From Arenimonas sp. (GTDB lineage: Bacteria > Pseudomonadota > Alphaproteobacteria > Rhizobiales > Rhizobiaceae): a stretch of 51,713 nucleotides of DNA. Position numbers and translations under genes: made by a program. The notes beneath the pieces are model-generated. The model worked only from the letters and a program-made list of their open reading frames with translations. It did no database searches and was not told where the DNA came from. The first letter of the stretch is position 1. Each line of letters starts with the position of its first letter. Shown here piece by piece: positions 33,146 to 42,835 of this stretch. The DNA lies in the NCBI GenBank assembly GCA_019459145.1, contig JAIBEK010000051.1, positions 1 through 51,713 on the forward strand, written 5' to 3'.

Positions 33146-34052
33146 GGATCGCCTCGGTATGCTTCTGCAGCCTTCGTCCGTAGGCCTGGCTTGTGCGGTC
33201 GAAGATGATGGCGATGACGACGAGCGCAAAGCCGTTCAGCAGTCCGATGGTGAAATACTGGTTGGTGATCGCCTGGAGGACATTCTTGCCGAGGCCGCCG
33301 ACACCGATCATCGAGGCGACGACGACCATGGCCAGCGCCATCATGATCGTCTGGTTGATGCCGGCCATGATCGTCGGCAAGGCCAGCGGAAGCTGAACCT
33401 CTAAGAGCTTCTGGAGATGGGAGGAACCAAAGGCATCGGCCGCCTCCAGCACATCCCTGTCGACCAGGCGGATGCCCAGATTGGTGAGTCGGATCATCGG
33501 CGGCACGGCGTATATTACGACGGCGATCAGACCGGGCACCTTGCCGATGCCGAAGATCATTATGACAGGGATCAGGTAGACGAAGCTCGGCAGGGTCTGC
33601 ATGACGTCGAGGACCGGGTTGACGCTGGACTGCATGCGGTCGGACTGGGCCATCAGGATGCCGATCGGCAGGCCGATGACGATCGAAATCAGGGTGCACA
33701 CGGTGACCATGGCGAGCGTCACCATCGTGTCTTCCCACAATCCGACCAGACCGATGACACTCATGGACAGGACGGTGCCGAGCGTGATCTTCAAGCTGCG
33801 GCTGGCCAGATAGACCAGCGTGGTCAGTAATGCCAGAAAGACGATCCACGGCGCACCGACGAAAAGCGCCTGCAACCAGTTGAGGAACCATTGAAGCGGC
33901 TCCAGCGCATTGTCCAACTGGTCGCCATAGGTGCGCACGAACAACTTGAACCCGCCATCGACGGATTTGCGCAGATCGCGCAAAAAATCTTCGTCGATCG
34001 TGGGAAACTCGCAGAGCAACTGCGGCAGGTAGTCGCAAAGCGTGCGCGCCAT
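33138..34052 (-). CDS. proW: Glycine betaine/proline ABC transporter permease (ProW type)
   Basis: A 304-residue inner-membrane permease with about six or seven helices and the EAA-type loop (EAADAFGSSHLQKLLEVQLPLALP) that contacts ProV. The N-terminal 60 residues before the first helix are ProW-like. ATG 34052 has a GGGG run upstream; the open frame back to 34127 is not needed. Overlaps proV; 103 bases after the binding-protein gene. Confidence 0.92.
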   Translation of the reverse strand: MARTLCDYLPQLLCEFPTIDEDFLRDLRKSVDGGFKLFVRTYGDQLDNALEPLQWFLNWLQALFVGAPWIVFLALLTTLVYLASRSLKITLGTVLSMSVIGLVGLWEDTMVTLAMVTVCTLISIVIGLPIGILMAQSDRMQSSVNPVLDVMQTLPSFVYLIPVIMIFGIGKVPGLIAVVIYAVPPMIRLTNLGIRLVDRDVLEAADAFGSSHLQKLLEVQLPLALPTIMAGINQTIMMALAMVVVASMIGVGGLGKNVLQAITNQYFTIGLLNGFALVVIAIIFDRTSQAYGRRLQKHTEAIHG

Positions 34053-34155
34053 CACCCCATACCCCCTTGGGTTCTTGCGTCCCGCAAGCCTGGCGCCCAA
34101 CAGCGGCCGCCGCAAATCGCGATGCAACGGCCAAGCGTGGCGGTCGGTGCGGAAC

Positions 34156-35154
34156 TCAGAGCGCGGCCTTCACCTTCGCGGCCACGTCCGGACTGACCCA
34201 GCTCATCCACAGGTCCGGATAGGTCGCGAGGAAGTGCCTGGCTGCATCTTGGTTCGGCGCCTGGTTTTCATCCATCCAAGCCAGCACCTGGCCAACGGTC
34301 TGATTGTCCCATTGACGCGTCTTGAAATAGTCGATGGCGACCGGGTTCTTCTCGGCGAATGCCTGCGTGACGACGGTGAAGACATCCGAAACCGGATAAG
34401 GGTTGACCTTGGGCGCGGCGCAATCGGCGACCGCCGTGCAACTGTCCCATTCGGCCTTGTCATGCGCCACGCCGAAGGAGAGTTTGACCATTTCATACTT
34501 GCCGAGGATGGCGGTCGGCGCCCAGTAATAGCCCAACCAACCGGTCTTCCTCTCGAAAGCGCTGGCGATCGATCCGTCCAGCCCGGCGGCCGAACCCGTG
34601 TCGATCAGTTCGAAGCCCTTCTCCTTGGCGCCGAGCGCGCGGTAAAGATTGGCGGTGGAGATCTGGCAGCTCCAGCCCGCGGGACAATTGATCACGGCGC
34701 CCTTGGATGGATCTTCCGGCGCGGGGAAGAGTTCCGGATGTTCCAGCGCCTGCTGCACTGTCTTGATGTCGGGATTGGCGTCTGCGATGAATTTCGGGAT
34801 CCACCAGCCCTCCACGCCGCCATCGCTCAGGATCGGCGCAAGTTGCAGCAGTCGCCCTTCGGCAACGGCCTTCTCCAGCACTTCGCGGGCCGTGTTGACC
34901 CACATTTCCGGCGCAACGTCAGGCTCGCCCTTCTCGTTCATCGAGGTGAACGTCGGCATCGTGTCGCCGGTGACGAGCGTGACGTCGCAGCCGTAACCCG
35001 CTTCGAGAATGATCTTGTCGACATGGGCGGCGACGCCGGCCGAAGCCCAGTTCATCTCGGCGATCGTCACCTCGCCGCATTCCGCGGCCTGGGCCGCGCC
35101 CGGCAAAGCATAGAGGGCTGCGGCAAGGATGGTGGACGCAAAGAGCTTCTTCAT
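34156..35154 (-). CDS. proX: Glycine betaine/quaternary amine ABC transporter substrate-binding protein (ProX/OpuAC type)
   Basis: A 332-residue periplasmic protein with a clear signal peptide (MKKLFASTILAAALYALPG, cleaved near AQA). The OpuAC-type domain has several Trp/Tyr residues that could form the aromatic box for a trimethylammonium group (MNWASAG, EGWWIPKF, GYYWAPTA, PDLWMSW). It is not closely like ChoX, so glycine betaine or a plant betaine is more likely than choline. GGGAGG precedes ATG 35154. First gene of the X-W-V order, probably continuing into bmt. Confidence 0.9.
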   Translation of the reverse strand: MKKLFASTILAAALYALPGAAQAAECGEVTIAEMNWASAGVAAHVDKIILEAGYGCDVTLVTGDTMPTFTSMNEKGEPDVAPEMWVNTAREVLEKAVAEGRLLQLAPILSDGGVEGWWIPKFIADANPDIKTVQQALEHPELFPAPEDPSKGAVINCPAGWSCQISTANLYRALGAKEKGFELIDTGSAAGLDGSIASAFERKTGWLGYYWAPTAILGKYEMVKLSFGVAHDKAEWDSCTAVADCAAPKVNPYPVSDVFTVVTQAFAEKNPVAIDYFKTRQWDNQTVGQVLAWMDENQAPNQDAARHFLATYPDLWMSWVSPDVAAKVKAAL

Positions 35155-35556
35155 GAGCTTAAGACCTCCCAGTCTCGATCTTTGGCGACGCACAGGCGGC
35201 GCGAGGGAATTGGTGCTGATCCTTGGCACCTAGGGCGAAATCGGCAGGAAACAAGCCATGCCCGTATTGGTGTCGAACGGCCGGTGCCGGCGGATCGATC
35301 TGGCCATGCAGATCAGCCTACGGGTTCCGGCGCAGAAATCAATCTCGGATGGTCGGCTGGTATCCTCTGACGTTGTTGGGGGGCCGTGGGACGGCAACGG
35401 CGCTGGCCGTTCTACCATAATCGTGTAGATGCCTCAGACACTTCGACGCGAACTTCGTCTCGACACTAGCAAGAGCATCGAATTCAATAAGGGAGCTCTG
35501 TTGAATGTCGCTCCAACAAAATAGCTGCCGAATTGGTTTCGGGCCCGGAGATATGA
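35155..35556. other. Intergenic region upstream of proX
   Basis: No supported gene. It contains a perfect inverted repeat GATCTG-N6-CAGATC at 35297-35314, about 143 bases before the proX start, which could be an operator for the betaine operon. The segment nearest 35520 is AT-rich and precedes the hypothetical gene at 35557. Confidence 0.4.
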
Positions 35557-35940
35557 ATGAATTTCAGAACGTTTGGATATGCAGTTTGTGCCTTTATCGT
35601 CGGAGCGTCAGGCGGGTATAAATATTGCGAGATAACTACCGCCAACGAAGAACTCTATCCGAAGTGTATTTCTGTGGACTTTCTTCAGGAGAGAATTGAG
35701 AACGGTTGGGACATAAACACACAGGTGACAGCGGTGGGCGCCGGCAAATTTGGTCTCGTCGAGCACGCGATTTTTGATGTGGTATGTGGTGCAGATCCGG
35801 TCATCGACAGAAACCTTGCGCAGTTCTATCTGCGGAACGGCGGCAGGATTTCACTTGGAAACCTGAACACAATATTGGAGGAGGCAGAGCTTCGCGGTTA
35901 CACCGATCTGCTTGAAACTGCCAAATCGGCTTTGGAATAA
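35557..35940 (+). CDS. Hypothetical protein in AT-richer DNA
   Basis: A 127-residue protein with one N-terminal hydrophobic segment (YAVCAFIVGASGGY), so probably membrane-anchored or exported. The remainder contains alternating short helices (LAQFYLRNGGRISLGNLNTI, then ELRGYTDLLETAKSAL) that loosely recall ankyrin-type repeats. GGAG lies six bases before the ATG. Base composition is visibly lower in G+C and richer in A/T-ending codons than the neighbours, suggesting recent transfer. No family recognised. Confidence 0.6.
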   Translation: MNFRTFGYAVCAFIVGASGGYKYCEITTANEELYPKCISVDFLQERIENGWDINTQVTAVGAGKFGLVEHAIFDVVCGADPVIDRNLAQFYLRNGGRISLGNLNTILEEAELRGYTDLLETAKSALE

Positions 35941-36438
35941 AGGCGCGCGGTGATTTTTTGAGGCCGATCGGGCACCTGTCCATGATCGGCTGACAGGAAG
36001 GACCCACGCTATAGGCCGAACGCGCCCGGCGAAAAAATCCAAAATTCGTCAATCGATTACGGAGAGCTAACCATCCGGTAAGAAATGCCGCGCTACAAAG
36101 CTCCTAACGGCGCGTAACTGCCGTCAGCGCCTCCGGAGTTGGTATTGCGTCCCGGAGCGCTGCAGTTCTTTCAGCGAAAGGGTCCTGTCGTGGCCCGCCG
36201 CTTCCTCCCTCGACATCGAAGAACCGACCGATCCGCGCGCCCCAAGGCGTCGCGGTCAGCCTATTGTGATTCCAGGCGAACTGGCGCAAGGGGGGAGCAT
36301 CGCGCGGCGCCGCGGGCGGTCTCGCCACGATTGCGCGCGGCGTGGACGCGGTGCGCCATGACGCGGCCGGGCGGGTGTCTTTGCCCTCGGTCGTGTATAT
36401 CTGGCCTCGCGTGAGACGATGACCATTGGGGATGTGCG
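35941..36438. other. Intergenic region before cobQ
   Basis: About 500 bases without a convincing gene. A minus-strand open frame (36104-36445) has no start signal or family similarity and overlaps the cobQ start. I looked for a cobalamin riboswitch (B12 box GCCACTG with flanking conserved elements) and did not find one. The left part shares the lower G+C of the hypothetical gene at 35557. Confidence 0.4.
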
Positions 36439-37893
36439 ATGGCAAAGGCTGTGATGCTACAGGGAACGGGGTCGGACGTCGGCAAGACGGTTCTCGTCGC
36501 GGGGCTTTGCCGGCTTGCCGCCAATCGCGGCCTCAAGGTCAGGCCGTTCAAGCCGCAGAACATGTCCAACAATGCCGCCGTCGCCGACGATGGCGGCGAG
36601 ATCGGCCGGGCGCAATGGCTGCAGGCGCTGGCCTGCCGGGTGCCGTCCTCGGTGCACATGAACCCCGTCCTGCTGAAACCCCAATCCGAGACCGGCAGCC
36701 AGATCATCCTGCAGGGCAGGGTCTTCGGCCAGGCCAAGGGGCGCGACTATCAGAAGCTGAAGCCGCAGCTTTTGTCGGCGGTGCTGGAGAGCTTCGAGAA
36801 GGTGAAGGCAGGTGCCGACCTCGTGATCGTCGAAGGGGCGGGATCGCCAGCGGAGATCAACCTGCGCGCCGGCGACATCGCCAATATGGGCTTTGCCACG
36901 CGCGCCGGCGTGCCGGTGGTGCTGGTCGGCGACATCGACAGGGGCGGGGTGATCGCCTCACTGGTCGGCACGCACACGATCCTGCCCGACGAGGACCGCC
37001 GCCAGATCGTCGGCTACATCATCAACAAGTTCCGTGGCGACGTCAGCCTGTTCGACGACGGCATCGCGGGGATCGGTCGCTTCACCGGCTGGCCCTGCTT
37101 TGGCGTCGTGCCTTGGCTGAAGGCCGCCGGACGCCTGCCGGCCGAGGATTCGGTCGTGCTGGAGCGGTTGGCGAGCGGACGGACGGGCGCGCTGAAGATC
37201 GCCGTGCCGGTTCTATCGCGCATCGCCAATTTCGACGATTTCGATCCGCTGGCGGCCGAGCCCCAGGTGGACCTCGTCTATGTGCGGGCCGGCGAGCGCC
37301 TGCCTCACGATGCGGGGCTTGTCATCCTGCCGGGATCGAAATCGACGATCGGCGATCTCGAGGATTTGCGCGCCAATGGCTGGGACGCCGATCTCGCCGC
37401 CCATGTGCGGCGCGGCGGTCGGGTGATCGGCATTTGCGGCGGCTACCAGATGCTCGGCCGCACGGTCGCCGATCCGCTCGGGCTGGAGGGTGAAAGCCGC
37501 ACGGTTGACGGTCTCGGCCTGCTGGACGTCGACACGGTGATGGCGCCGGAAAAGACTGTGCGCAACAGCCGCGCCCGCTCGGTCGAATTCGACGTGGAGT
37601 TATCGGGTTACGAGATTCATCTCGGGGTGACGCAAGGCCCGGATTGCGCGCGGGCGGCGGTGATGATCGAAGGGCGGCCGGATGGGGCGCGGTCGACGGA
37701 TGGCCGGGTGATGGGCAGCTATCTGCACGGCCTGTTTGCCAGCGACACATATCGGGGTCGACTTCTGGAGAGCTTTGGCATCAGCGGCGGGGGAGGCGAT
37801 TATCGCCAGAGTGTCGAAACGGCGCTGGACGATCTTGCGCAAGAGCTTGAGGCGCGTCTGGCGCCGGAGTGGCTCAGGCAATGGCTGGACTAG
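36439..37893 (+). CDS. cobQ: Cobyric acid synthase
   Basis: A 484-residue enzyme that amidates adenosylcobyrinic acid a,c-diamide at positions b, d, e and g, using glutamine and ATP, in the cytoplasm. The N-terminal synthetase domain starts MLQGTGSDVGKT (P-loop) with RPFKPQNMSNNA. The C-terminal glutaminase has LPGSKSTIGDL, the nucleophilic Cys in GICGGYQMLGR, and the His of GSYLHGLF. Length is normal. GGGGATG-type Shine-Dalgarno precedes ATG 36439. No other cob gene adjoins it here, but it supplies cofactor for the corrinoid system 11 kb away. Confidence 0.95.
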   Translation: MAKAVMLQGTGSDVGKTVLVAGLCRLAANRGLKVRPFKPQNMSNNAAVADDGGEIGRAQWLQALACRVPSSVHMNPVLLKPQSETGSQIILQGRVFGQAKGRDYQKLKPQLLSAVLESFEKVKAGADLVIVEGAGSPAEINLRAGDIANMGFATRAGVPVVLVGDIDRGGVIASLVGTHTILPDEDRRQIVGYIINKFRGDVSLFDDGIAGIGRFTGWPCFGVVPWLKAAGRLPAEDSVVLERLASGRTGALKIAVPVLSRIANFDDFDPLAAEPQVDLVYVRAGERLPHDAGLVILPGSKSTIGDLEDLRANGWDADLAAHVRRGGRVIGICGGYQMLGRTVADPLGLEGESRTVDGLGLLDVDTVMAPEKTVRNSRARSVEFDVELSGYEIHLGVTQGPDCARAAVMIEGRPDGARSTDGRVMGSYLHGLFASDTYRGRLLESFGISGGGGDYRQSVETALDDLAQELEARLAPEWLRQWLD

Positions 37894-37955
37894 GAATGGC
37901 TGGGACTGGGCCACGAATGGCTGGGCAAGGCGGACCGGCTCGCCGGTCACGCGAA

Positions 37956-38081
37956 CTATTTTTCGGCGGCGACATCCACCGGTGAGGCCATGAGTTCATT
38001 CTGGCCCATCGAATTGTCATTGTATTTGAAGACCAGGATGCTGAGCACCGAGGCGATGATCACAAGGAATATGGCGCGCAT
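37956..38081 (-). CDS. Small single-pass membrane protein
   Basis: A 41-residue peptide: MRAIFLVIIASVLSILVFKY is one hydrophobic helix, followed by a short polar tail. AGGAG six bases before ATG 38081 supports translation. No family recognised. It lies between cobQ and the tRNA-Ser gene. Confidence 0.6.
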   Translation of the reverse strand: MRAIFLVIIASVLSILVFKYNDNSMGQNELMASPVDVAAEK

Positions 38082-38202
38082 TGTTTGCTCCTGACGCTCG
38101 CTCCTATAACGACATTGCGGCAAAACTGGTTCCGGTACGGCTAAATCCATCGGTAAAATCCGAACGGATCCCGTTTTATTTCATCGGCTTATTCCATGGG
38201 CA

Positions 38203-38292
38203 TGGCGGAGGAGGTGGGATTCGAACCCACGGTACGGTTTCCCGCACGCCGGTTTTCAAGACCGGTTCCTTAAACCGCTCGGACACTCCTCC
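38203..38292 (-). tRNA. tRNA-Ser (anticodon UGA)
   Basis: The minus strand folds as a class II tRNA of 90 bases including encoded CCA. Acceptor stem GGAGGAG/CTCCTCC; anticodon stem CCGGT/ACCGG with loop CTTGAAA, giving UGA, which reads UCA; long variable arm GTGCGGGAAACCGTAC; T-loop GTTCGAATC. No integrated element is seen at its 3' end. Confidence 0.97.
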
Positions 38293-38616
38293 GGTGAACC
38301 GCCTTATGCGCAATGACAGCGCGCTTGGCAAGACGGTTTTGCTCGAGGCGGAGAAACGACCGAAGCCCCTGCATCACGACGGTAGTTCGGCTGGAATTCC
38401 GCAAGTACCGTTCATTGCTTCCGCAGTATGCCGTATTCATTGTTAGTCGTCCATTAACCATGAATGCTTTTGTTCTGGATAGTTTGAGGCAATTGTTCGC
38501 AATTCTGCCATGTTGTGGCCGATTTACTGCATCGTATCAGGACGGTCGGCAGCCTGCTCTGGGGGCGGAGCGGCGGCGGCAGGGGGCCGTGACCGGGAAT
38601 TCGGCAAGTGGGACAG
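38293..38616. other. Intergenic region between tRNA-Ser and rlpA
   Basis: Contains no supported gene. The middle (about 38400-38530) is AT-rich with TTAACC-type sequence and is the likely promoter region of rlpA and/or the tRNA. A 550-base open frame on the plus strand here overlaps rlpA out of frame and is taken as spurious. Confidence 0.4.
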
Positions 38617-39657
38617 ATGAAAGACATCGGCGGCGCAACCTTGTTCGGCGGAGCGAAATGGCTCGCATTGACGGTGCTGTGCGCCAGCCTCGCCTCCTGT
38701 TCGACGACCGGCGGCAAGAGCGAGACCAAGAACAAGCGCTCCAAGGAATATTTCGCCGAATCCGACTATGGCGTGAAAGCCAGCCCGCGGCTGGTGAAAA
38801 GCGGCCCTGTGCCGAAGGGCGGCGGTCGCTACATGGTCGGCAAGCCCTACAGCGTCAAGGGTAAGGTCTATGTGCCCAAGGACAATCCGGCCTATGACAA
38901 GACCGGTATCGCCTCGTGGTACGGTTCTGCCTTCCATGGTCGCCAGACCGCCAATGGGGAGCTTTACGACCAGCACCACCTCTCGGCCGCCCACCCGACA
39001 CTTCCATTGCCGAGTTATGCGCGGGTCACCAATCTGAGCAATGGCAGTTCCGTCGTCGTTCGTGTCAACGATCGCGGGCCCTTCCATGCCGGGCGCATCA
39101 TCGACCTGTCGAACAAGACCGCCGACCTCCTGGACATGCAGCACAGCGGAACCGGCAAGGTTCGCGTGCAGTATATCGGGCCGGCGCGCATGGACGGCCA
39201 TGACATGCCCTATCTGATGGCCTCCTACGTGAAGAAGGGCGACCGCTCGCCGGCCGTCAGCCCCGAGGGCCAGATCGCCAGCGGCGTGATGGTGGCCTCG
39301 GCCGACAATTCGGTCATGCCGATCAACCCTTCCCATAGCGCGCCGACGATGACGAGCCTGGCCGGTCCCACACCGTCCGCGCCCTATCCAGCCGGCGCGG
39401 CGGCGTCCGTCACGGACGCCTTCGACGCTCTCGTGATGCTTCCGGATTTCGGTCCCATGCCGACCGAACGCCCGCTTGACGGTCACTATCTGAGGCTTCC
39501 CGGCAGCAGCGCCGCGTCCGCCTATGCCGCGGAAGCGACCACCGCGCCCTCCACGCTTGCCTTCGCGGCGGTTATGGTGCGCAATGACGGCCTGACCGAG
39601 GCGTCGATTCTGTCTTCGGTGGCGCGCGGCGCAACCAGGCTGTCCGCGCGTCGTTAG
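38617..39657 (+). CDS. rlpA: RlpA-family septal ring lytic transglycosylase, lipoprotein
   Basis: A 346-residue outer-membrane-type lipoprotein with lipobox SLASC (Cys about residue 27) and a double-psi beta-barrel domain. The domain shows TGIASWYGSAFHGRQTANGE, the family signature with the catalytic-region Glu, and VVVRVNDRGPFHAGRIIDLS. RlpA cleaves peptidoglycan strands lacking stem peptides at the septum. No C-terminal SPOR domain is evident; instead a long Ala/Ser/Pro-rich tail follows. An in-frame GTG at 38608 is an alternative start. Directly upstream of the carboxypeptidase-like gene, so a cell-wall pair. Confidence 0.88.
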   Translation: MKDIGGATLFGGAKWLALTVLCASLASCSTTGGKSETKNKRSKEYFAESDYGVKASPRLVKSGPVPKGGGRYMVGKPYSVKGKVYVPKDNPAYDKTGIASWYGSAFHGRQTANGELYDQHHLSAAHPTLPLPSYARVTNLSNGSSVVVRVNDRGPFHAGRIIDLSNKTADLLDMQHSGTGKVRVQYIGPARMDGHDMPYLMASYVKKGDRSPAVSPEGQIASGVMVASADNSVMPINPSHSAPTMTSLAGPTPSAPYPAGAAASVTDAFDALVMLPDFGPMPTERPLDGHYLRLPGSSAASAYAAEATTAPSTLAFAAVMVRNDGLTEASILSSVARGATRLSARR

Positions 39658-39724
39658 ATCTGGCCGGTCGATGGGCCGCAAACCGGGGCGTGTGGCCACG
39701 GGCGGCGATGAACAGAAGTAGACC

Positions 39725-40888
39725 ATGCGATACAGCCTTGCCCTTGCCGTCCTGTTCGTCGCCTTCGTGCTTTCAACTCCCGTCCTGGCCCAGCAGGCGG
39801 CGCCTCGGCTGTTCGAAACCAAGGCCGGCCAGGCCCTGATGATCGAGGCCTCGACCGGGACGGTGCTTCTCGCCAAGGGTGAGCAAAAGGCATTTGCCCC
39901 GGCATCGCTTGCCAAGCTGATGACGCTCGAAGTGGTGTTCGATGCGATCCGCCGCCGCGAGATCGGGCTCGACACGGTCTACCGCGTGTCGGAACATGCC
40001 TGGCGCACCGGCGGCGCACCGTCGCGCACCGCAACCATGTTTGCCGCGCTCAAATCGGAATTGCGTGTCGAGGATCTGCTCAAGGGCATCATGGTGCAGA
40101 TGGCAAATGACGCCTGCATCATCCTTGCCGAAGGCATGAATGGCAGCGAGGAAAAATTTGCCATTCGCATGAACGAGCGGGCGAGGGCCATCGGCCTTAG
40201 GAACAGTCACTTCGCCAACCCGACGGGGCTTCCGCATCCGGACAACCGGACGACGCTTAGTGACATGATCCTGCTCGCCCGCCATCTGCAATCGACCTAT
40301 CCGGAATTCTACCGGATGTTCACGCAGCCCGAGTTCGAGTGGAACAAGATCCTGCAGCGCAACCGCAATCCGCTTCTTGGCCGCAGCGCCGGCGTCGATG
40401 GGTTGGCCAGCGGCTTTTCTGAAGCAAGCGGCTTCGCACTGGTGGCTTCGGCCGAGCGTGGAGGGCGCCGGCTGTTTCTCGGGTTGAGCGGTCTGGCGAG
40501 TGACAAGGAACGCAGCGAGGAGGCTATCCGCCTGCTTGACTGGGGATATTCCGCCTTCGAGATGCGCCATCTCTATGAGGCGCGCGAGACGATCGGCGCG
40601 GCCAGCGTCTATGGCGGAGAAAAGCCGCAGGTCGACCTTCTCGCCTCCGACCCGGTCGACGTCTATGCGGCGACGGACGGTCCCGAGCGGCTACAGGCCA
40701 GAATCGTCTATCGCTGGCCGCTGCGGGCGCCCTTGCCCGCGGGTGCTGACGTCGGGGTGCTGAAGATTTCGCAAGGGGAGAGGCTGCTGCGGGAAGTGCC
40801 GTTGAAAAGCGCCGAGGCGATCGGCGTCGGCACGCTCCGACAGAAGGCCGGCGACGCCCTGTTCGAACTGTTGTTCTTCTGGCTGTAG
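39725..40888 (+). CDS. D-alanyl-D-alanine carboxypeptidase-like protein with degenerate SxN and KTG motifs
   Basis: A 387-residue DacF/PBP5-type protein with signal peptide (1-22) and a C-terminal beta-domain (about 280-375), ending in a hydrophobic LFELLFFWL anchor. The SxxK motif is intact in PASLAKLMT (Ser61, Lys64). The SxN motif reads MAN (126-128) where SGN or SAN is usual, and the KTG motif reads ASG (228-230) in [14 protein letters not shown]. These two changes remove residues needed for proton transfer and substrate carboxylate binding, so DD-carboxypeptidase activity is doubtful. It may be a regulator or a peptidoglycan-binding pseudoenzyme. Normal length otherwise, 67 bases after rlpA and upstream of tmk. 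Confidence 0.85.
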   Translation: MRYSLALAVLFVAFVLSTPVLAQQAAPRLFETKAGQALMIEASTGTVLLAKGEQKAFAPASLAKLMTLEVVFDAIRRREIGLDTVYRVSEHAWRTGGAPSRTATMFAALKSELRVEDLLKGIMVQMANDACIILAEGMNGSEEKFAIRMNERARAIGLRNSHFANPTGLPHPDNRTTLSDMILLARHLQSTYPEFYRMFTQPEFEWNKILQRNRNPLLGRSAGVDGLASGFSEASGFALVASAERGGRRLFLGLSGLASDKERSEEAIRLLDWGYSAFEMRHLYEARETIGAASVYGGEKPQVDLLASDPVDVYAATDGPERLQARIVYRWPLRAPLPAGADVGVLKISQGERLLREVPLKSAEAIGVGTLRQKAGDALFELLFFWL

Positions 40889-40967
40889 GGCTTCGAATGC
40901 GGTTTCGCGGCCCTATGTAATGCGCTACACAGGGCAAAATGGCCGCAGGGGCCGCAAGAACAGGGCG

Positions 40968-41669
40968 ATGAAATTGGCGACGGGTGCCGGATTGTTCGTG
41001 AGTTTCGAGGGGGGCGAGGGGGCCGGAAAGTCGACCCAGATCCGCCGCCTTGCCGACCTGTTGCGACGCAAGGGCCTGGACGTCATCACCACCCGCGAGC
41101 CGGGCGGCTCCGCCGGAGCGGAAGCCTTGCGCCATGTGCTTTTGTCCGGCGCTGCCGAGCCCTTCGGCGTCCGCATGGAGGCGCTGCTGTTTGCCGCTGC
41201 GCGCAACGATCACGTGGAGACTGTGATTCGCCCGGCGCTCGCCAAAGGCTTCGTCGTCCTATGCGACCGCTTCATGGATTCCTCGCGCGTCTATCAGGGG
41301 GTGACCGGCAATCTCGAGCCGGAATTCATCGATGCGCTCGAGCGCATCGCGGTCAATGGCGTCGTGCCGCATCTCACCCTCGTTCTCGACCTTGCCGCCG
41401 CAACGGGGCTCGAGCGGGCGCGCGGCCGGCTGGCCGCCGAGGCGAAGGCCGATTCTGCGCCGGACCGCTTCGAGCGGGAGGAACTGGACACCCACGAAAA
41501 GCGGCGCCAGGCCTTTCTCGACATCGCGGCGGCCGATCCGAAGCGCTGTCGCGTCATCGATGCCGACCGCACCGTCGGCGAAATCGCCAATGACATAGCC
41601 GAGGCGATCGAGCCGCTGCTGGCCGACCTCAAGCCGGTGGGGCAGCCGGAAACGGTTGGCGCCGAATGA
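40968..41669 (+). CDS. tmk: dTMP (thymidylate) kinase
   Basis: A 233-residue enzyme phosphorylating dTMP to dTDP. P-loop [21 protein letters not shown] (dTMP base site) and [13 protein letters not shown] (DRX-type motif) are present. ATG 40968 is preferred to the longer frame. It overlaps holB by 4 bases (ATGA), the usual tmk-holB pair. Confidence 0.94.
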   Translation: MKLATGAGLFVSFEGGEGAGKSTQIRRLADLLRRKGLDVITTREPGGSAGAEALRHVLLSGAAEPFGVRMEALLFAAARNDHVETVIRPALAKGFVVLCDRFMDSSRVYQGVTGNLEPEFIDALERIAVNGVVPHLTLVLDLAAATGLERARGRLAAEAKADSAPDRFEREELDTHEKRRQAFLDIAAADPKRCRVIDADRTVGEIANDIAEAIEPLLADLKPVGQPETVGAE

Positions 41670-42691
41670 GCGAGGAACGTCATGGCGTGCTGGACGGGGC
41701 GATCGCCCCGGCCGTCAATACGCGGCTCTTCGGCCATGGGGCGGCGGAAGAGTTCCTGGCGCGCACCTATCGCTCGGGCAAGGGTCACCACGCCATCCTG
41801 ATCGAGGGGCCGCAAGGGATCGGCAAGGCGACGCTGGCCTTTCGCTTCGCCAACCACGTTCTGTCGCATCCCGATCCGCAAAGCGCGCCGGAGAAGATTG
41901 CCGATCCGGATCCGGGTTCAGCCGTGAGCCGCCAGATCGCCTCCGGCGCCAGCCACAATCTGCTCTATTTGGCCCGGCCGGTTGACGAGAAGACTGGCAG
42001 GGTGAAGACCGCGATCACCATCGACGAGGTGCGGCGGGCCGGTCATTTCTTCGCCCAGACCTCCGGCACGGGCAATTGGCGCATCGTCATCATCGACCCG
42101 GCGGACGACCTCAACCGCAACGCGGCGAACGCAATCCTGAAGATCCTCGAGGAACCGCCGAAGCGGGCCATGTTCCTGGTGCTGTCCCATGCCCCGGGCA
42201 AGCTCTTGCCGACCATCCGGTCACGCTGCCTGCCGCTGAAACTCTCGGCCCTGTCGGACGAGGCGATGCGCCAGGCGCTTGGCCAGCTCGGCCTGTCGAT
42301 CCCGCAGGGGCAGGCCGAAACGGTGCTTTCCCTGTCCAAGGGCAGCGTGGCGCAGGCGCTGAAGCTCGCCAATTACGGCGGTGCCGACCTCATCGAGGCG
42401 TTTCGCAAGCTTTTGGGCGAGCAGGGGCCGGCGGCGCGCAAGACGATGTACAAGCTAGCGGACGCCCTGAGCGCCAAGGACAGCGACGTCGCCTTCGGTT
42501 TCTTCACCGAGCATCTTGGCGAGTTCCTGATGGACGAGGCGCGCTCGGCGGCTCTTTCCGGCGATCTGGCGAGGGCGGAGCATTATTCGAGGCTGTCCGC
42601 ATCGATCACCGAGCAGCTCGGCATCGCCGCCGCCTATAATCTCGAACGCAAGCAGACCATGCTGGACGTGCTTTCATCCGTCACGGGCTGA
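41666..42691 (+). CDS. holB: DNA polymerase III subunit delta prime
   Basis: A 341-residue clamp-loader subunit. It has a modified P-loop [31 protein letters not shown] (the sensor/SRC region typical of delta prime) and [14 protein letters not shown]. Translationally coupled to tmk, and part of a replication/translation operon that goes on to metG and tatD. Confidence 0.92.
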   Translation: MSEERHGVLDGAIAPAVNTRLFGHGAAEEFLARTYRSGKGHHAILIEGPQGIGKATLAFRFANHVLSHPDPQSAPEKIADPDPGSAVSRQIASGASHNLLYLARPVDEKTGRVKTAITIDEVRRAGHFFAQTSGTGNWRIVIIDPADDLNRNAANAILKILEEPPKRAMFLVLSHAPGKLLPTIRSRCLPLKLSALSDEAMRQALGQLGLSIPQGQAETVLSLSKGSVAQALKLANYGGADLIEAFRKLLGEQGPAARKTMYKLADALSAKDSDVAFGFFTEHLGEFLMDEARSAALSGDLARAEHYSRLSASITEQLGIAAAYNLERKQTMLDVLSSVTG

Positions 42692-42835
42692 GAGCGGGTT
42701 GCGTCCGGCTCGCCTGCCATCCCCATGCCGCAGGGCAGGGCTTCGATAAAACGGCTGTTTCTATGCGCGCAAGAATGCTCTAAGAACCGGCGATACTCCC
42801 ACAGGCGCAATCGACGCGGATCACAAAGACCGACC

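Noticed and set aside
36041..36438. Possible cobalamin riboswitch upstream of cobQ
   Set aside because: No B12 box or neighbouring conserved strings could be found on either strand by eye.
36104..36445. Minus-strand open frame in the spacer before cobQ
   Set aside because: It overlaps the cobQ start and has no ribosome binding site, family match or codon signature.
37893..37950. Two near copies of GAATGGCTGGG after the cobQ stop
   Set aside because: Only two imperfect copies in a short spacer; no further repeat units, so not treated as a repeat element.
38203..38292. tRNA-Ser as integration site for a mobile element
   Set aside because: No integrase gene and no duplicated tRNA 3' end could be found on either side.
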